64,000 nt of DNA from Henckelia pumila (taxonomy: Eukaryota; Streptophyta; Magnoliopsida; Lamiales; Gesneriaceae), in contig NC_133122.1 in the NCBI RefSeq assembly GCF_033568475.1, forward strand, positions 158,589,361 through 158,653,360. The letters run 5' to 3'. The position numbers and the translations under genes are program-made. Below, one piece after another: positions 33,801 through 45,316 of the stretch (its first letter is position 1; the number at the start of each line of letters is the position of its first letter). The notes beneath the pieces were generated by a model that was not told where the DNA came from, did not search any database, and saw only the letters and a program-made list of their open reading frames with translations.

Positions 33801-34438
33801 TATTAATGTGATGAGTATTTTATTTTTTAAATTGATTTCTTTTTCCAGATATGGCGAGCTTGGGAAGAGATGTTTCTTGCATAACTGATATGTAATTGTG
33901 TCTGGTAATCAGGTATGATAAATGAAATTAATTTATATCAAATTTTAGTATTAGTGTCAATAATTTAGGACATATAGGCCTTGATTTATATACTGATTAT
34001 TTCATTTTTCCATTGAAATAGTTGGCAAATGTGGAGCATGAAGAATGTTCAAACAAGCTCACTGCTCAAGTACAACTTAAAAAACATAATGAATATGTCA
34101 ATGAAGAATCTATGTACTGTTTTGTTTATTTGAAAAATATTATAAGACCGAGGTGTTGGATGTTTGTTTTTATATTGTTTGTTATTTTTTGTTTATTCAC
34201 TTGTGTTTGTGTATTTAAATTACATGTTATAAAATTCATGTTTATCTTATTTTGTTATGTATTATTAATATCAAACCGATCAAACCGAACCGTATAAACC
34301 AGTCCATTATAGTACAAAAACCGAACCGAACCGAAGTAGAATGGTTTGACTTCGGATTACATTTTTCATAAACCAAAAACCGAAAAACCGAACCGAAATT
34401 GGACAAATTCAAACCGAACCGACCGATGAACACCCCTA
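30846..34438 (+). mobile_element. hAT DNA transposon (RICESLEEPER-like)
   Basis: Terminal inverted repeats TAGGGGTGTTCAT and ATGAACACCCCTA are perfect over 13 bases. Subterminal regions are full of short CGGTT/AACCG repeats, typical of hAT transposase-binding ends. An 8-bp TSD flanks it, and a transposase with a BED finger and hAT dimerisation domain lies inside. Length 3593 bp. Frameshifts make it non-autonomous. Confidence 0.95.
31711..33900 (+). pseudogene. hAT transposase (zf-BED, hAT C-terminal dimerisation), two frameshifts
   Basis: The ATG at 31711 follows a likely splice acceptor (ACATTTTTAG), suggesting a 5' intron. BED finger: WEHFERYEDCDGNKRARCRYC then H-x4-C (31840-31975). RNase H-like core: the TIDTWTS segment near 32295 (first Asp) lies in the broken stretch, TVDNASSND near 32485 (second Asp), and CVAHIINLIVQDGL near 32590. 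C-terminal hAT dimerisation domain: LDKYLDEE near 33460 through WWKVNSPRFLVLAEMARDVLA, STVASDSAFSTRGRVLD, to AQDWL near 33705. Breaks: one indel in a poly(A) run at 32242-32251 and one near 32380. A donor at 33771 and acceptor at 33848 predict a short last exon ending in a TAA near 33892. Confidence 0.9.
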
Positions 34439-34446
34439 ATCACCGC
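34439..34446. repeat. Right 8-bp TSD of the hAT
   Basis: ATCACCGC. Confidence 0.88.
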
Positions 34447-34682
34447 ACCGATACAACTCGAACACTTGGCCTTAAGGGCTCCAAGGATAGCCTCAACAAT
34501 CACACAAAACACTTGGCTTCACACTCAAGTGTTTACAACAATAGCACAACCAACTCACAAACTTATTTTTACAAACACTCTCAAATATTTGAATATATCA
34601 CACAAACACTTTGATAGAGAGAAGATTGCTTGCAAAGGAGAGAAGAGATGAATTGGGATGTCTCCAAATGACCTTGGAAAGC

Positions 34683-34695
34683 CTCTATTTATAGT
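34683..34695 (-). promoter_or_regulatory. TATA box of the nested copia 3' LTR
   Basis: On the - strand CTATAAATAGAGG. A GC-rich couplet (GGCGCCGC and a GAGCGG half) lies about 80-120 bases upstream at 34769-34803. The 5' LTR has both at 41398-41411 and about 41486-41520. Confidence 0.5.
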
Positions 34696-35618
34696 TGGCA
34701 AGGATTTGAATCTGATTTGAGTGCATGAAGCGTGTGTTGAGAAGTCAAGGAGTAGACATAAAGTGTTCGGCGCCGCTGCCTGCTTTCACCTAGCACTGAG
34801 CGGATTTTGTGGAAAAATCATATCTCACAATCTAATCGTTGGTTTGATTTGAAATTTTTCCTGAAGCTTTAAAACATCTTAATATTTATTCTAAATGGTG
34901 GAGATTTGATTTGATCAGTTAAAAATTTCCAGTAATTTTCGGAAGTCGCTTCATAATGTTTTCGCATCTTGTTCTGCGCGAGACATTTAAAAAATTCATA
35001 TCTCCCAATCCATCCGTTGGATGGATCTGAAATTTAGACGAAAGTTGTATAACATCCAAAACGTAAATCTGATTGGTGAAGATTTGATTGTAATGTCTGA
35101 ATCATTCCCAGTGATTTTCTGAAATTGAATCTTCATGGTTTCGTTCCTTGCAGGATTAGGTACTGTTCAGCATATTTGAAAAAATCATCCTCTCAATGTA
35201 GCCGTTGGATTACTCTCAAATTTAGAAAGAAGTTTTAAAACATCCTCATCTAAATTATTAGTGGTGGAGATCGGATTTAGTGTCATAGAAAATTTCCAGT
35301 AATTTTCGGAAGTTGCTGCTTCATACTTTGGCTTCTTCTTGTCCTTTTCTTCATATCCTCATAATAATGTTTCATGGCATCCACATAACATTGTTTCCAT
35401 TATATGAGCAATATGAGACTTCATAAATACATTGATATCTTCAAAATAACTTCCAATAATTTATTTGTCAGTAAATCTAATCTGAAAAATCTCACTTTAA
35501 ATTGTTAGTAACAATTAACCGAGTTTTGTAATCATCAAAACATAATAGTATGAGACTTGTAATGAATTAAAAACATTAATCTCACAACACGAGATTTGTA
35601 TGCATTTAAGACGTAACA

Positions 35619-36080
35619 ATCTTCTCCTTTTTGATGATCACAAAACATGGTTAAATAGGAGAAATAAATGTACAATATTAAATAAACAATTTAAATTTGC
35701 ACAATAAAGTAAAACTATGCAAAAACTCCCCCTCAATTAACTAGTTAGTTAAAAACAATTTGTTTATCAAATAGCCAATTTTATTCTTCATGCATTTAAC
35801 TATACTAAATCTCCCCCTTAGTTAACGTATTTAACAAAACTAATTCTCCACCCTTTTTGTGATAATCAAAAAGACTGGAAAAGTAAATGCAAAAACATGA
35901 GAATTGAAATATGATTTCTAAAATGCAACACATAAATTTCACATAAATAACAAAATATGAGCGTATAATATTGAATAAATATAATTAATTTGTATTATCC
36001 AACATTAAATTGCTCGAATTTAATATTAAGCTCCCCCTTAATATGACATTATCTTTAGAATATGTCAACAAGTGATTACA
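35619..36080 (-). other. Copia 3' noncoding tail and PPT
   Basis: PPT AAAAAGGAGAAGAT lies next to the LTR (35619-35632). Further AGGGGGAG-type tracts on the - strand near 35719, 35811 and 36031. No gene; the env-position ORF found in the related element at 61477-62750 is missing here. Confidence 0.7.
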
Positions 36081-36087
36081 ACTCAAT

Positions 36088-38500
36088 CATGCCAAGTTCA
36101 CCACGCAAACGAATAAAAATATTTTCATCTAGTGGTGTTGTAAAAATATCGGCAATTTAATTTTTAGTGTCAACATATTGAAGTTCAACTTCATTTCGTT
36201 CGATGTGATCATGAATAAAATGATGATGAATGTCAATATGTTTGGTGCGCGAATGTTGAATCGGATTCTTTGTAAGACATATGGCGCTAGTGTTGTCACA
36301 TAAAATAGGGATTTTTGAAAAAGATACACCATAGTCAAGCAATTGATGCTTCATCCAAAGAATTTGCGCATAACAACTACCGGCAGCCATATATTTGGCT
36401 TCGGCCGTTGACAACGCAACACAATTTTGTTTCTTTGAAAACCAAGAAACTAAACAATTTCCTAGAAAGAAACAAGTTCCACTAGTGCTTTTCCTGTCCA
36501 CCTTATATCCATCAAAGTCGGCATTACAGTAAGCTTTTAAATCGAAGAAAGAATTTTTCGAATATCACAAGCCGAGATTTGGAGTATTTGAAAGATATTT
36601 AAAAATGTGTTTTAAGGCGAACAAATGTGATTTCTTTGGACATGATTGAAATCGTGCACACAAGAAAACACTAAACATAATGTCCGGTCTACTAGCAGTA
36701 ACATATAATAAGGAGTCAATCATACTACGAAAGGAAGATTGATCTACAGATTTACCATTTTTATCCTTGTTGAGTCTGATTGTTGTGCTCATCGACGTAG
36801 ATGATGATTTTGTGTTCTCCATCCCAAACTTCTTTAGAATCTCCTTGATTTATTTTCTTCGGTTCACAAAGAACCCATCCTTGCACTGCTTGATTTGCAA
36901 TCCGAGGAAATATTTAAGTTCCCCCATCATGCTCATCTCGAAGTGATCTTGCATAAGCTTGGAGAATTCTTGACAGGGAGTTTCATTAGTAGAACCAAAA
37001 ATTATGTCATCAACATAAATTTGCACAATCAATAAGTCATCTTTAGCATGTTTGGTAAACAACGTAATATCAATATTTCCTCTTGAAAAACCATTTGAAA
37101 GAAGGAAATTTGATAATTTTTCATACCAAGCTCGAGGAGCTTGTTTTAAACCATACAATACTTTGTTAAGTCTAAACACATGATCAAGCAATAATGTATC
37201 AACAAAGCCATCAGGTTGTTCAATGTAAACTTCCTCTTTTAGTTCACCATTTAGGAATGAACTCTTAACATCCATTTGAAATAACTTAAAATTTTTAGAG
37301 CAAGCAAAAACAAGCAACATATGAATAGATTCAAGTCGGGCAACAGGAGCATATGTCTCATCATAATCAATGCCTTCTTCTTGACTATATCCTTTCGCAA
37401 CAAGCCTAGCTTTATTTCTAGTGATAGTACCATGCTCGTCAAGTTTATTCCTAAAGACCCATTTAGTACCAATAATAGATCTATCATGCGGCCTAGGAAC
37501 AAGACACCAAACATCATTGCGCTTGAATTCATTTAATTCATCTTGCATAGCAATAATCCATGCATCATCTAATAAAACATCATCAATGCACTTAGGTTCA
37601 ACATGCGAAACAAAAGCAAGATGATTGCAAATATTATTAAGTGAAGAGCGAGTGGTTACTCCCTTCGAAGGACTACCAATGATAAGATCCATAGGATGAT
37701 CTTTGTGAAGCGTCCAATCCTTCGGAAGTGGTGTTTCCTCAACAAAAACATATATATCATTTAAGCTTGATGAAGCCATCTCTTCTTCGAGTAATTCTAT
37801 ATCATCATTGTTAGTGCAAGAAACTATAGACATAGATTCATCAAATACAACATGCATTGATTCTTCAACAAGTAAAGTGCATTTATTAAATACTCTAAAA
37901 GCCTTACTCGTAGTAGAATACCCAAGAAAAATACCTTTTTCAGATTTGGCATCAAATTTGCCAAGGTTGTCCTTACCATTATTATGAATGTAGCATTTTG
38001 ATCCAAAAGCCCGAAAGTATGAAATGTTAGGCTTTCTCCCTCTCCATAATTCATATGGAGTTTTCTTGAGAATTGGCCTTATTGATACACGATTGATAAT
38101 GTAACAGGCAATGTTCATTGCTTCAGCCCAAAAATATTTTGGTAGAGAATGCTCACATATCATGGTCCTTGCAATCTCCACAAGTGTCCTATTTTTCCTC
38201 TCAACGACCCCGTTTTGTTGAGGAGTCCTAGGACAAGGAAAAATTGTGACCGATGCCTTTCTCTTCACAAAAATTTGTAAAACTCTCATTTTGAAATTCA
38301 GTTCCGTGGTCACTATGGATCTGTTTTATTGAAAGATTTTTCTCATTCTCAACACGTTTGACAAAAGTTTTAAAATAATCAAAGGCATCATTTTTGTGGG
38401 CTAAAAACAATGTCCACGTAAAACGTGAAAAATCATCCACAATGACAAATGCATAAAGCTTTTCTCCTAGGCTAGCGTTCCTCGAGGGACCACATAGATC
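36088..38500 (-). pseudogene. Copia pol: integrase, RT, RNase H, broken
   Basis: Integrase core: VDDFSRFTW near 38440, [10 protein letters not shown] near 38310, and [14 protein letters not shown] near 38230 supply D, D and E. A frameshift near 38250 falls between them. [20 protein letters not shown] near 37540, [18 protein letters not shown] near 37270, [15 protein letters not shown] near 37150, and catalytic YVDD near 37015. A break follows at 36850. RNase H: SRPDIMFSV near 36700, KSTSGTCFFLGN near 36490, LSTAEAKYMA near 36405, and NPIQHSRTKHIDIHHHF near 36260, with an in-frame stop near 36160. Two nonsense codons and at least two frameshifts in all. The sequence is close to the copia at the right edge of the window. 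Confidence 0.92.
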
Positions 38501-39165
38501 TTGGTGAAGAAGTTAAAGGGGCATAGAAGTTGATACAAATTTTTTGCTTTTAAAAGATTTCCTTGTGTGTTTGTCAACTTGACACGCATCACAAACAGAA
38601 TCTAATTTTAAATTGAGTTTTGGCATACCAACAACTAAATCAAGTTTAAAAAGTTTTTCTATGGTACTAGGACCAACATGACCTAGTCGTCTATGCCAAA
38701 GAATGTTGTCATCAACATTCAAGGATACAAGGCTTTTAATATTTGTCAAAGATAAATTATTTAAAGAAACCTTATAAACATTTTCACTTCTATATCCTTT
38801 GAAATTTATGGATTTGTCAGATGTGAGTGGTATAGTGCAGTGTTGGGGAGTGAATTTGACTTCATAACCTCTTTCGCACAATTGAATTATGCTTAGTAGG
38901 TTATTCTTAAGTCCTTTCACTAGGAGTACATCATCAATCAAGAAAGATTTAGATATACCTATTGAGCCGATTCCTTCAATAACTTCTTTGTTGTTGTCTC
39001 CAAAGGTGACAGTTCCCTTCTCCTTTGATTTGATGGATTGGAGTAGCTCCTTGTTCCCCATCATATTTCTAGAACATCCATTGTCTAGATACCATATGCT
39101 AGGGAGAACAGTTTTCCTATTTCCCTGCAAGAATTGATTTTGGTACCCTTTAGTTCTTTTGGGTC
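38501..39165 (-). pseudogene. Copia protease and pre-integrase domain, broken
   Basis: The protease start WYLDNGCSRNMMG near 39090 aligns with the usual D-S-G pattern, but the catalytic triplet reads D-N-G and the following conserved His is Asn, so the enzyme is probably dead. The pre-integrase HHCC region is at 38710-38580 (LWHRRLGHVGPSTIEKL, CDACQVDKHTR). A TAA at 38513 stops the frame just before LLHQDLCGPSRNASLG, which leads into integrase. It is separated from gag by a 232-bp insertion (39176-39407). Confidence 0.85.
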
Positions 39166-39175
39166 CACAGTGTTA

Positions 39176-39407
39176 GAAAAGAGAAATACAAAGTAGATTT
39201 CTAAGAGTTCAGCCTCTCATAGCGACATCATCGCCACTTTCCAAGGGTGCTCCCAGTAGTAGGTAGGGCTATGACCTCTTTAAAAACCTATTTCTTGGAC
39301 ATAGCAGCGTTCATCAGGAAGACCAGTTGCAAGTCAAGACAGTTTAAACCGGTCTATGATGAACTTCCTTAGATCATGATCTCATAATGCCGACTGATGA
39401 GTTGTTA
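39176..39407. other. Small insertion at the gag-protease junction
   Basis: A 232-bp segment with no coding character, bounded by TGTTA at 39171-39175 and 39403-39407. Deleting one repeat plus the insert puts the gag end (WKPKST) and the protease side (GPKRTKGYQNQ) back in one frame, apart from one stop codon. No terminal inverted repeat seen. Confidence 0.5.
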
Positions 39408-40727
39408 AGTACTCTTAGGCTTCCATTTCATATAGATCTTTTGATCATATTGATATTTCAAAGATCTACATTTATGTCTAGCATGACCTATTTTACAGCA
39501 GTAAGAGCATGTAGGGGGTGATCTCATTTTTGCTTTAGCAATAAGGCTAGCAAAGTCTATAGATTTCTTACCATACCCTATTCCACCTTTATCAAGGCTA
39601 CATTTTTGCATGCTTAGTAAATTATTCAATTTATTACTACTAACATTGAATTTATCAAATGATTTTTCTAAGTGAGCTATGTCATCCTTTAATCTTAGGT
39701 TTTTATGCTCCTTAGTTTCTAATTCATTTTTGAGGTTTCTATTTTCCTTTCTAAGTGATTTAGCCATATCAAACATATGTTTATATGCATGTAGTAATTC
39801 ATCATAGGAAGGTACCTCGTCATCGTTGTCATAAACGATGTCATCACTCTTAGCCATGAGGCAAATGTTAGCTTCCTCCTCGTCATTATCGCTATCCCTC
39901 CAAGTGGCTATGAGTGCTTTCTTTTTTCCCTTGTCAATCTTCTTCTTGAGAGGACACTCATTTGCATAGTGGTCTTGTTGTTGATAGTTGTAGCATGTTA
40001 CTTCCTTGTCCGTCTTCTTTTTGAAGTTGTTTCCTCGCATAAATCTTTTGAACTTTCTTGCGAAGAGTGCCATATCATCATCATCTTCTCCTTCGACTTG
40101 GGTGGATAAGGCAATCCCCTTTGTCTTGGTATTTTCATCCTCCCTCTTTGATTCTTTCCTTGTAGATACTTCTAACTCATGGGTTTTAAGGGTTCCATGA
40201 AGTTGATCAAGATCATAGGATGCGGTGTCGCCTTTGTTGGATTCAATGATGGCCGTTCTCTTGGAATCCCACTCCTTGGGTAGGGTGCGTAGAGATCTCC
40301 TCCACACTTGCTTGGTTGGATATTGTTCTCCAAGTTGGGCTAGCTCATTGATGATTTGAGAAAGCCTTCGGAACATTGTATCTACGTCTTCATTGGATTC
40401 CATCTCAAAGGTCTCATATTTGAGTTGTAGTAGATCGATCTTTGGCTCTTTAACTTGATTGGTTTCCTTGTGGCATATCTCCAATTTTTCCCAAATCTCT
40501 TTTGCGGATGAGCACATCGAGTTCCGGTTGTACTCGTTAATATCTAGGGAACAATGCAAAATATTCATAGCTTTAGCATTTTGAGATATTAATTTCATGT
40601 CCTCCTTTGAAAAGTCATCCATTCCCTTAGGAATTTTGACTCCCTCAACCAATTTCGTAGGTATGTAGGGACCTTTCACAGTTACTTTCCAAAGGTCATA
40701 GTCTACGGATTGGATATATAGGGACAT
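39405..40727 (-). pseudogene. Copia gag, intact 440-codon frame but cut off from pol
   Basis: The capsid protein of the nested copia. The frame starts at 40727 (SLYIQSVDYDLWKVTVKG, the usual copia Gag N-terminus), carries the UBN2-type gag domain (AKEIWEKLEICHKETN near 40500, LPKEWDSKRTAIIES near 40260), a zinc knuckle CYNYQQQDHYANEC near 39980 (CCHC), a coiled-coil segment (39780-39660) and a second knuckle-like CSYCCKIGHARHKC near 39495. It ends at 39405 where a small insertion brings in a stop. No frameshift seen inside; the true start could be slightly upstream. Confidence 0.85.
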
Positions 40728-40842
40728 TCGATTTTTTCAATATTCGTAGTTTATGCCGTTGAAAAGAGGAGGACGATTTGTTGATTGCCCTTGAGCATAA
40801 TCGCTAGCTAGATTTGCCATAGAGCCTTTTTTTGAAAATATT

Positions 40843-40868
40843 TTGTAAAAAGGTGGTTCTGATACCAC
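40843..40868 (-). other. Primer binding site of the nested copia
   Basis: On the - strand TGGTATCAGAACCACC follows the 5' LTR end within two bases; complementary to the 3' end of initiator tRNA-Met, with a mismatch. Confidence 0.8.
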
Positions 40869-40869
40869 T

Positions 40870-42338
40870 TGTTAGAACCTAATGGGGGGGGATTTAGGTT
40901 CTATTGGCAACTTTAGCAATTTAAAACGATTACGCAAGTACGCAAGCAGAAGACTTAAAACAATAAAAAATAAATACGGTAAATAAATGCGTAAAATAAA
41001 TAAAGCGATAAATGAGATAGGATATGTTTATGGAAGTTCGACGATAAATCGTCTACGTCTCCCCTTCTTGGTTAAGATCGATTAACCAAGGATCCACTAG
41101 CAATTCAACGTCTTGGCCTTGATGGATCCAAGGATAGGCGTACAACTCAACACGATCACCGCGCCGGTACAACTCAAACACTTGGCCTTAAGGGCTACAA
41201 GGATAGCCTCAACAATCACACAACACACTTGGCTTCACACTCAAGTGTTTACAACAATAGCAAAACCAACTCACAAACTTATTTTTACAAACACTCTCAA
41301 ATATTTGAATATATCACACAAACACTTTGATTGAGAGAAGATTGCTTGCAAAGAAGAGAAGAGATGAGTTAGGATGTCTCCAAATGACCTTGGAAAACCT
41401 CTATTTATAGCTGGCAAGGATTTGAATCTGATTTGAGTGCATGGAGCGTGTGTTGAGAAGTCAAGAAGTAGACATAAAGTGTTCGGCGCCGCTGTCTGCT
41501 TTCACCCAGCACTGAGCGGATTTTGTGAAAAAATCATATCTCACAATATAACCGTTGGATTGATCTAAAATTTTGGCCGAAACTTTAAAACATCTTAATA
41601 TTTATTCCAAAAATTAAATATTTGATTTGAACGAGTCAAACATTTCTAGTAATTTTTGGAATTTGCTTCATCATGTTTTCGCATCTTGTTCTACGCGACA
41701 CATTTAAAAAATGCATATCTCACAATCCATTCATTGGATGGACCTGAAATTTGGAATGAAGTTTTATAACATCCTAAAAGAAAAGTTGATTGGTGGGGAT
41801 TTTATTTGAATGTCTGAATCATTCCCAATGATTTCCTGAAATTGAATCTTCATGGTTTCGTTCCTTGCAGGAGTAGGTACTGTGCAGCATATTTGAAAAA
41901 AATCATATCTCTCAATTTAGCCATTGTATTACTCTCAAATTTGGCCAGACGTTTTAAAACATCCTCATATAAATTATGACAGGTGGAGGTTGGATTTGGA
42001 GTCATAGAAAATGTCCAGTAATTTTCGAAAGTTGCTGCTTCATACTTTGGCTTCTTCTTGTCCTTTTTTTCATATCCTCATAACAATGTTTAATGACATC
42101 CACATAACATTGTGTCCATTATATGAGCAATATGAGACTTCATAAATACATTGATAGCTTTAAAATAACTTCCAATAATTTATTTAGCAATAAATCTAAT
42201 CTGCAAAATCTCACTTTAAATGGTTAGTAACAATTAACCGAGTTTTGTAATCATTAAAACATAATAGTATGAGACTTGTTAATGCATTAAAAACATTAAT
42301 CTCACAACACGAGATTTGTATACGATTAAGGCGTAACA
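40870..42338 (-). repeat. Copia 5' LTR, intact
   Basis: 1469 bp, matching the 3' LTR minus the hAT. Preserves the hAT empty site at 41155-41162. Confidence 0.92.
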
Positions 42339-42343
42339 GTGCA
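42339..42343. repeat. Right TSD of the nested copia
   Basis: GTGCA. Confidence 0.85.
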
Positions 42344-42867
42344 CAATGCCGCAAGGAGGTCGAGATGAAACCCAACCTGATCTTGCCCTATATTGGTAAG
42401 GGAGACCAGAATAGCTCTGGCCCCATACGAACACATGCTAAGGTAAGGAGACCCATAATGATTTGGTAAGGGAGGCCAAAACGTCTTTCAGCCCCACACG
42501 AACACATTAATATGTAGTCACAACCAACTCACTTCGTTCAAAATATACTTCTTTCCTTTATTGAATATGAGACTTAGCATGCATATGTAAATATGACGTA
42601 CATGTAAATTTTTGATCTATAATCATGCAAATGACTCACACATGGATGACTGGGATGGTGATTTAGGAAGCAAACCAAAGGGGTGGAAGTTTAACCCATA
42701 AATGCGTTTAGGACTAAATGGAGCGGTTCGCCCATAAAATCTATAACTCGTCCAATTCTTATTTAAAATGAGTACCGCTTGAAACCACGACACCACGACA
42801 TTTAGAACTAAGTAGGAAGGTCATCCTCGGGATTTATTTCCTAAGCAATCATTTGTCAAAGGAATGA

Positions 42868-43280
42868 TTTCCGGGCAGCAGCCCCTTAGCCTCAACATAA
42901 TTCTACGTCTTATCAACTAAAATTTAAAACTCGACCCAAACTTAACCGAAATGATTCCCGCTTGAAGCAACATATTCCTAACATCCTAGACCATTTCCAA
43001 ACCCGAGACTTTAACCAAAACCCGAGCTTAAACCCTGTTTTAAAACAGTTTCTGGACATCCTCCTCCTAAGACTCAAAATTCTGCACACCATGACTTGTA
43101 TGCCTAGAACTCGACCAAATCCTAGTCGAATTGATTCCCGCATGAACAGATGTATTCCTAACATCCTAGGCCATTTCCAAACCCGAGCCTTTAACCAAAA
43201 CCCGAGCTTAAACCCGGTTTCAAAACAGCTTCCGGACAGCACCCGCTCAACCTCCAATTCTGCCCATGACTTAGTTATCT
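42868..43280. repeat. About 180-bp direct repeats inside the Tekay LTR
   Basis: Blocks built on ATTCCTAACATCCTAG, CCAAACCCGAG and CCGGACAGC recur near 42951 and 43131, with an older partial copy before them. The same arrangement is in the other LTR (46530-46950), so it predates insertion. Confidence 0.65.
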
Positions 43281-43502
43281 ATCCAATGAAAACCTTAGCT
43301 GTTTGACTCCCATCTCCCAACCCAATGAACTAGGATCATGATCAAAGCATTATACCCGCTCATAACACTAACCAGCCCCACCAACTCACCAGAAACGCGG
43401 CTTGACGGCATTCCCCGCCGTCCTCCAACCGATCCCCTAGGATAATTGGTTAGAACGAAACCTCCAAGCCAATACCCCATTCCATATTCATCCCTTCTAA
43501 CA

Positions 43503-45316
43503 CTGTAATCCTATCGTAAATGTTTTCTAATTACTCCTCCAGTACCTTAGCATTTCACCGGTAACTAAATCTACCGCTTATCCAAAAAACTTCCTAAATA
43601 TTCTATTCATCATTCTATGTTCATAGTTGGTACAATAGCCTTACCGATTGACATTCACAAAATCTTAGAATGCTAATATAAAGTACCCAAAAGTATTCTA
43701 AGGGCAGCTCTGTTTTTCTATCTCGCGATTGATTACCCATTTAGCTTACCGAAGTCATCTGTTTACTCTTAACAATCCTATTTAAAATTGAAACAACCCA
43801 TTCAAATAATTTACTAACTAGTAGTCTTCTCGCTGGATCTAGTTATAACTAGTAGTCATCATTCCTCGGATCACAACAACAACTTAGCATTTTATCTAGT
43901 ACTAATATTAAATCTCAATGGTCTAAACACTTACTATGCGGCTACGAGCAAATTTCTACACAAAAATTTGAAATAATAATTGAAATTATGATCCACCCAA
44001 ATTCTCATCATGATGGATCATGAAAGGAAATAAACATACAAGTAATGTTGTTTAATATGAAATGAAATAATGCAAGCATTACAAACAAACGAGCTGAAAA
44101 TAAAAATCTAGATAAGTGAAAACAACTCACTTATAATTCAATTCTAGGAGTAAATGAATAATAATGGAGGCTCCGTGAATAATAAATATGAGCCAACAAG
44201 ATACAAATCTCGGGATCATTTACCCATGGGTAATGAAATCATGCTCAAACAATTAAATCACAATCAAGGCAATCAGTGTGACTTCAGTCGAGAGAAGTTC
44301 ACACAAGTTATCAGGGGAAAAACAATGATCTCAAAATAAAATCTGATGTCAGCCACAACATAAGTAGATCAGTAAAAATAAAGACAAGGTGAACCTTACT
44401 CACATCAACATGTGGCTCTATAACCGAAGAAAAATTTCAAGAAATATAAAATATAAACAAGATTTTACTAAAAAGTTCAACCAATTCCAAAGTGGCAGAA
44501 TTCAACTGTGATTAATGTCATACGAATCCATAAATGAAAAAAGGACAAGCGAAGAAATTTCGGATGCTCAAAATTATATGTTGCAATAGATACAAGCACG
44601 ATTCAAGAATAAGAAAATAATGATAGGAATAATAGTTCACAAAATTGAAAGACTCATAATAACCGACTCACTAATCCTCGAAATCATATTTGCCCAAATA
44701 ACAAAAGAAAAGCTCAAATTATCCATAATAATATAAAACCAAGTACGTATCCCAAGTCTTCACATGAGTTCTATTCACTAACATAACTGACAAACACACA
44801 TCTATCAACTTCTAAGCAAACTATGCACTTAGTTACATCTAACTAGAATCTAATATAAGAAAATAACTTACAATAATAGCACACAATTAAAATCTCCTAA
44901 TACGCAAGTTTAATATTTCCCAACAACTCCTACAATCTCATAAAAATATTAGCACTACATAATAACTCAAACCACACCCACGTAATGCCTAAAACGGGAA
45001 GGAATATTGGCACACCAACTCCGTTTAAATTGGAACCGCATGCTATAAAAATAAACAGTCAAATAGTACAATTTAAACTACTAAAAGAAATTTTTTAATG
45101 AAAGTAAACACTAAACTACGCATTTAAACAAATTAATCAGCTAGTTTTGAAAATATTTTTAAAAAGAAGGTGACATCAAAATAATTAAAGTAATAAATCA
45201 TTTACGACTACCATAAAAAATTCATTAAAACTTACAGACTTTGAGGCGAGATTTCTTGAGTTTCTTGCAACCGGCAGTAGGCACAACCCAAACCAGAACC
45301 ATGCTTTGATACCAAC
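43503..45316 (-). other. Noncoding internal remnant of the Tekay-like element
   Basis: No ORF with family signatures on either strand. The end next to the 5' LTR has the PBS (TTGGTATCAAAGCATGG, 45299-45315 on the - strand) and a leader-like sequence. Gag-pol is gone, with the deletion reaching into the 3' LTR. Confidence 0.7.

Larger units (their letters stand above)
30546..35618 (-). repeat. Copia 3' LTR interrupted by hAT
   Basis: 30546-30845 plus 34439-35618 give about 1472 bp, against 1469 bp for the 5' LTR (40870-42338). TATA (CTATTTATAG on the + strand) near 34683. Confidence 0.9.
30546..42338 (-). mobile_element. SIRE-like Ty1/copia element with a nested hAT
   Basis: On the - strand: 5' LTR 42338-40870, PBS TGGTATCAGAACC (initiator tRNA-Met type), gag, protease, integrase, RT, RNase H, purine-rich tail, PPT, and 3' LTR 35618-30546 holding a hAT. 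Both LTRs begin TGTTACG and end CTAACA or TTAACA on the - strand. TSD GTGCA. It has no env-position ORF, unlike the related copia at 59919. Confidence 0.93.
29847..43502 (-). repeat. 3' LTR of the Tekay-like element, split and truncated
   Basis: 29847-30545 plus 42344-43502 (about 1.86 kb) match 45317-47176 of the 5' LTR. The match ends abruptly at CTTCTAACACT. Contains a G run (30280-30292). Confidence 0.85.

Noticed and set aside
42962..43306. 114-codon open frames on the + strand here and at 46636-46980
   Set aside because: They are shadows of the repeated blocks in the two LTRs of the Tekay-like element; no domain or start context.
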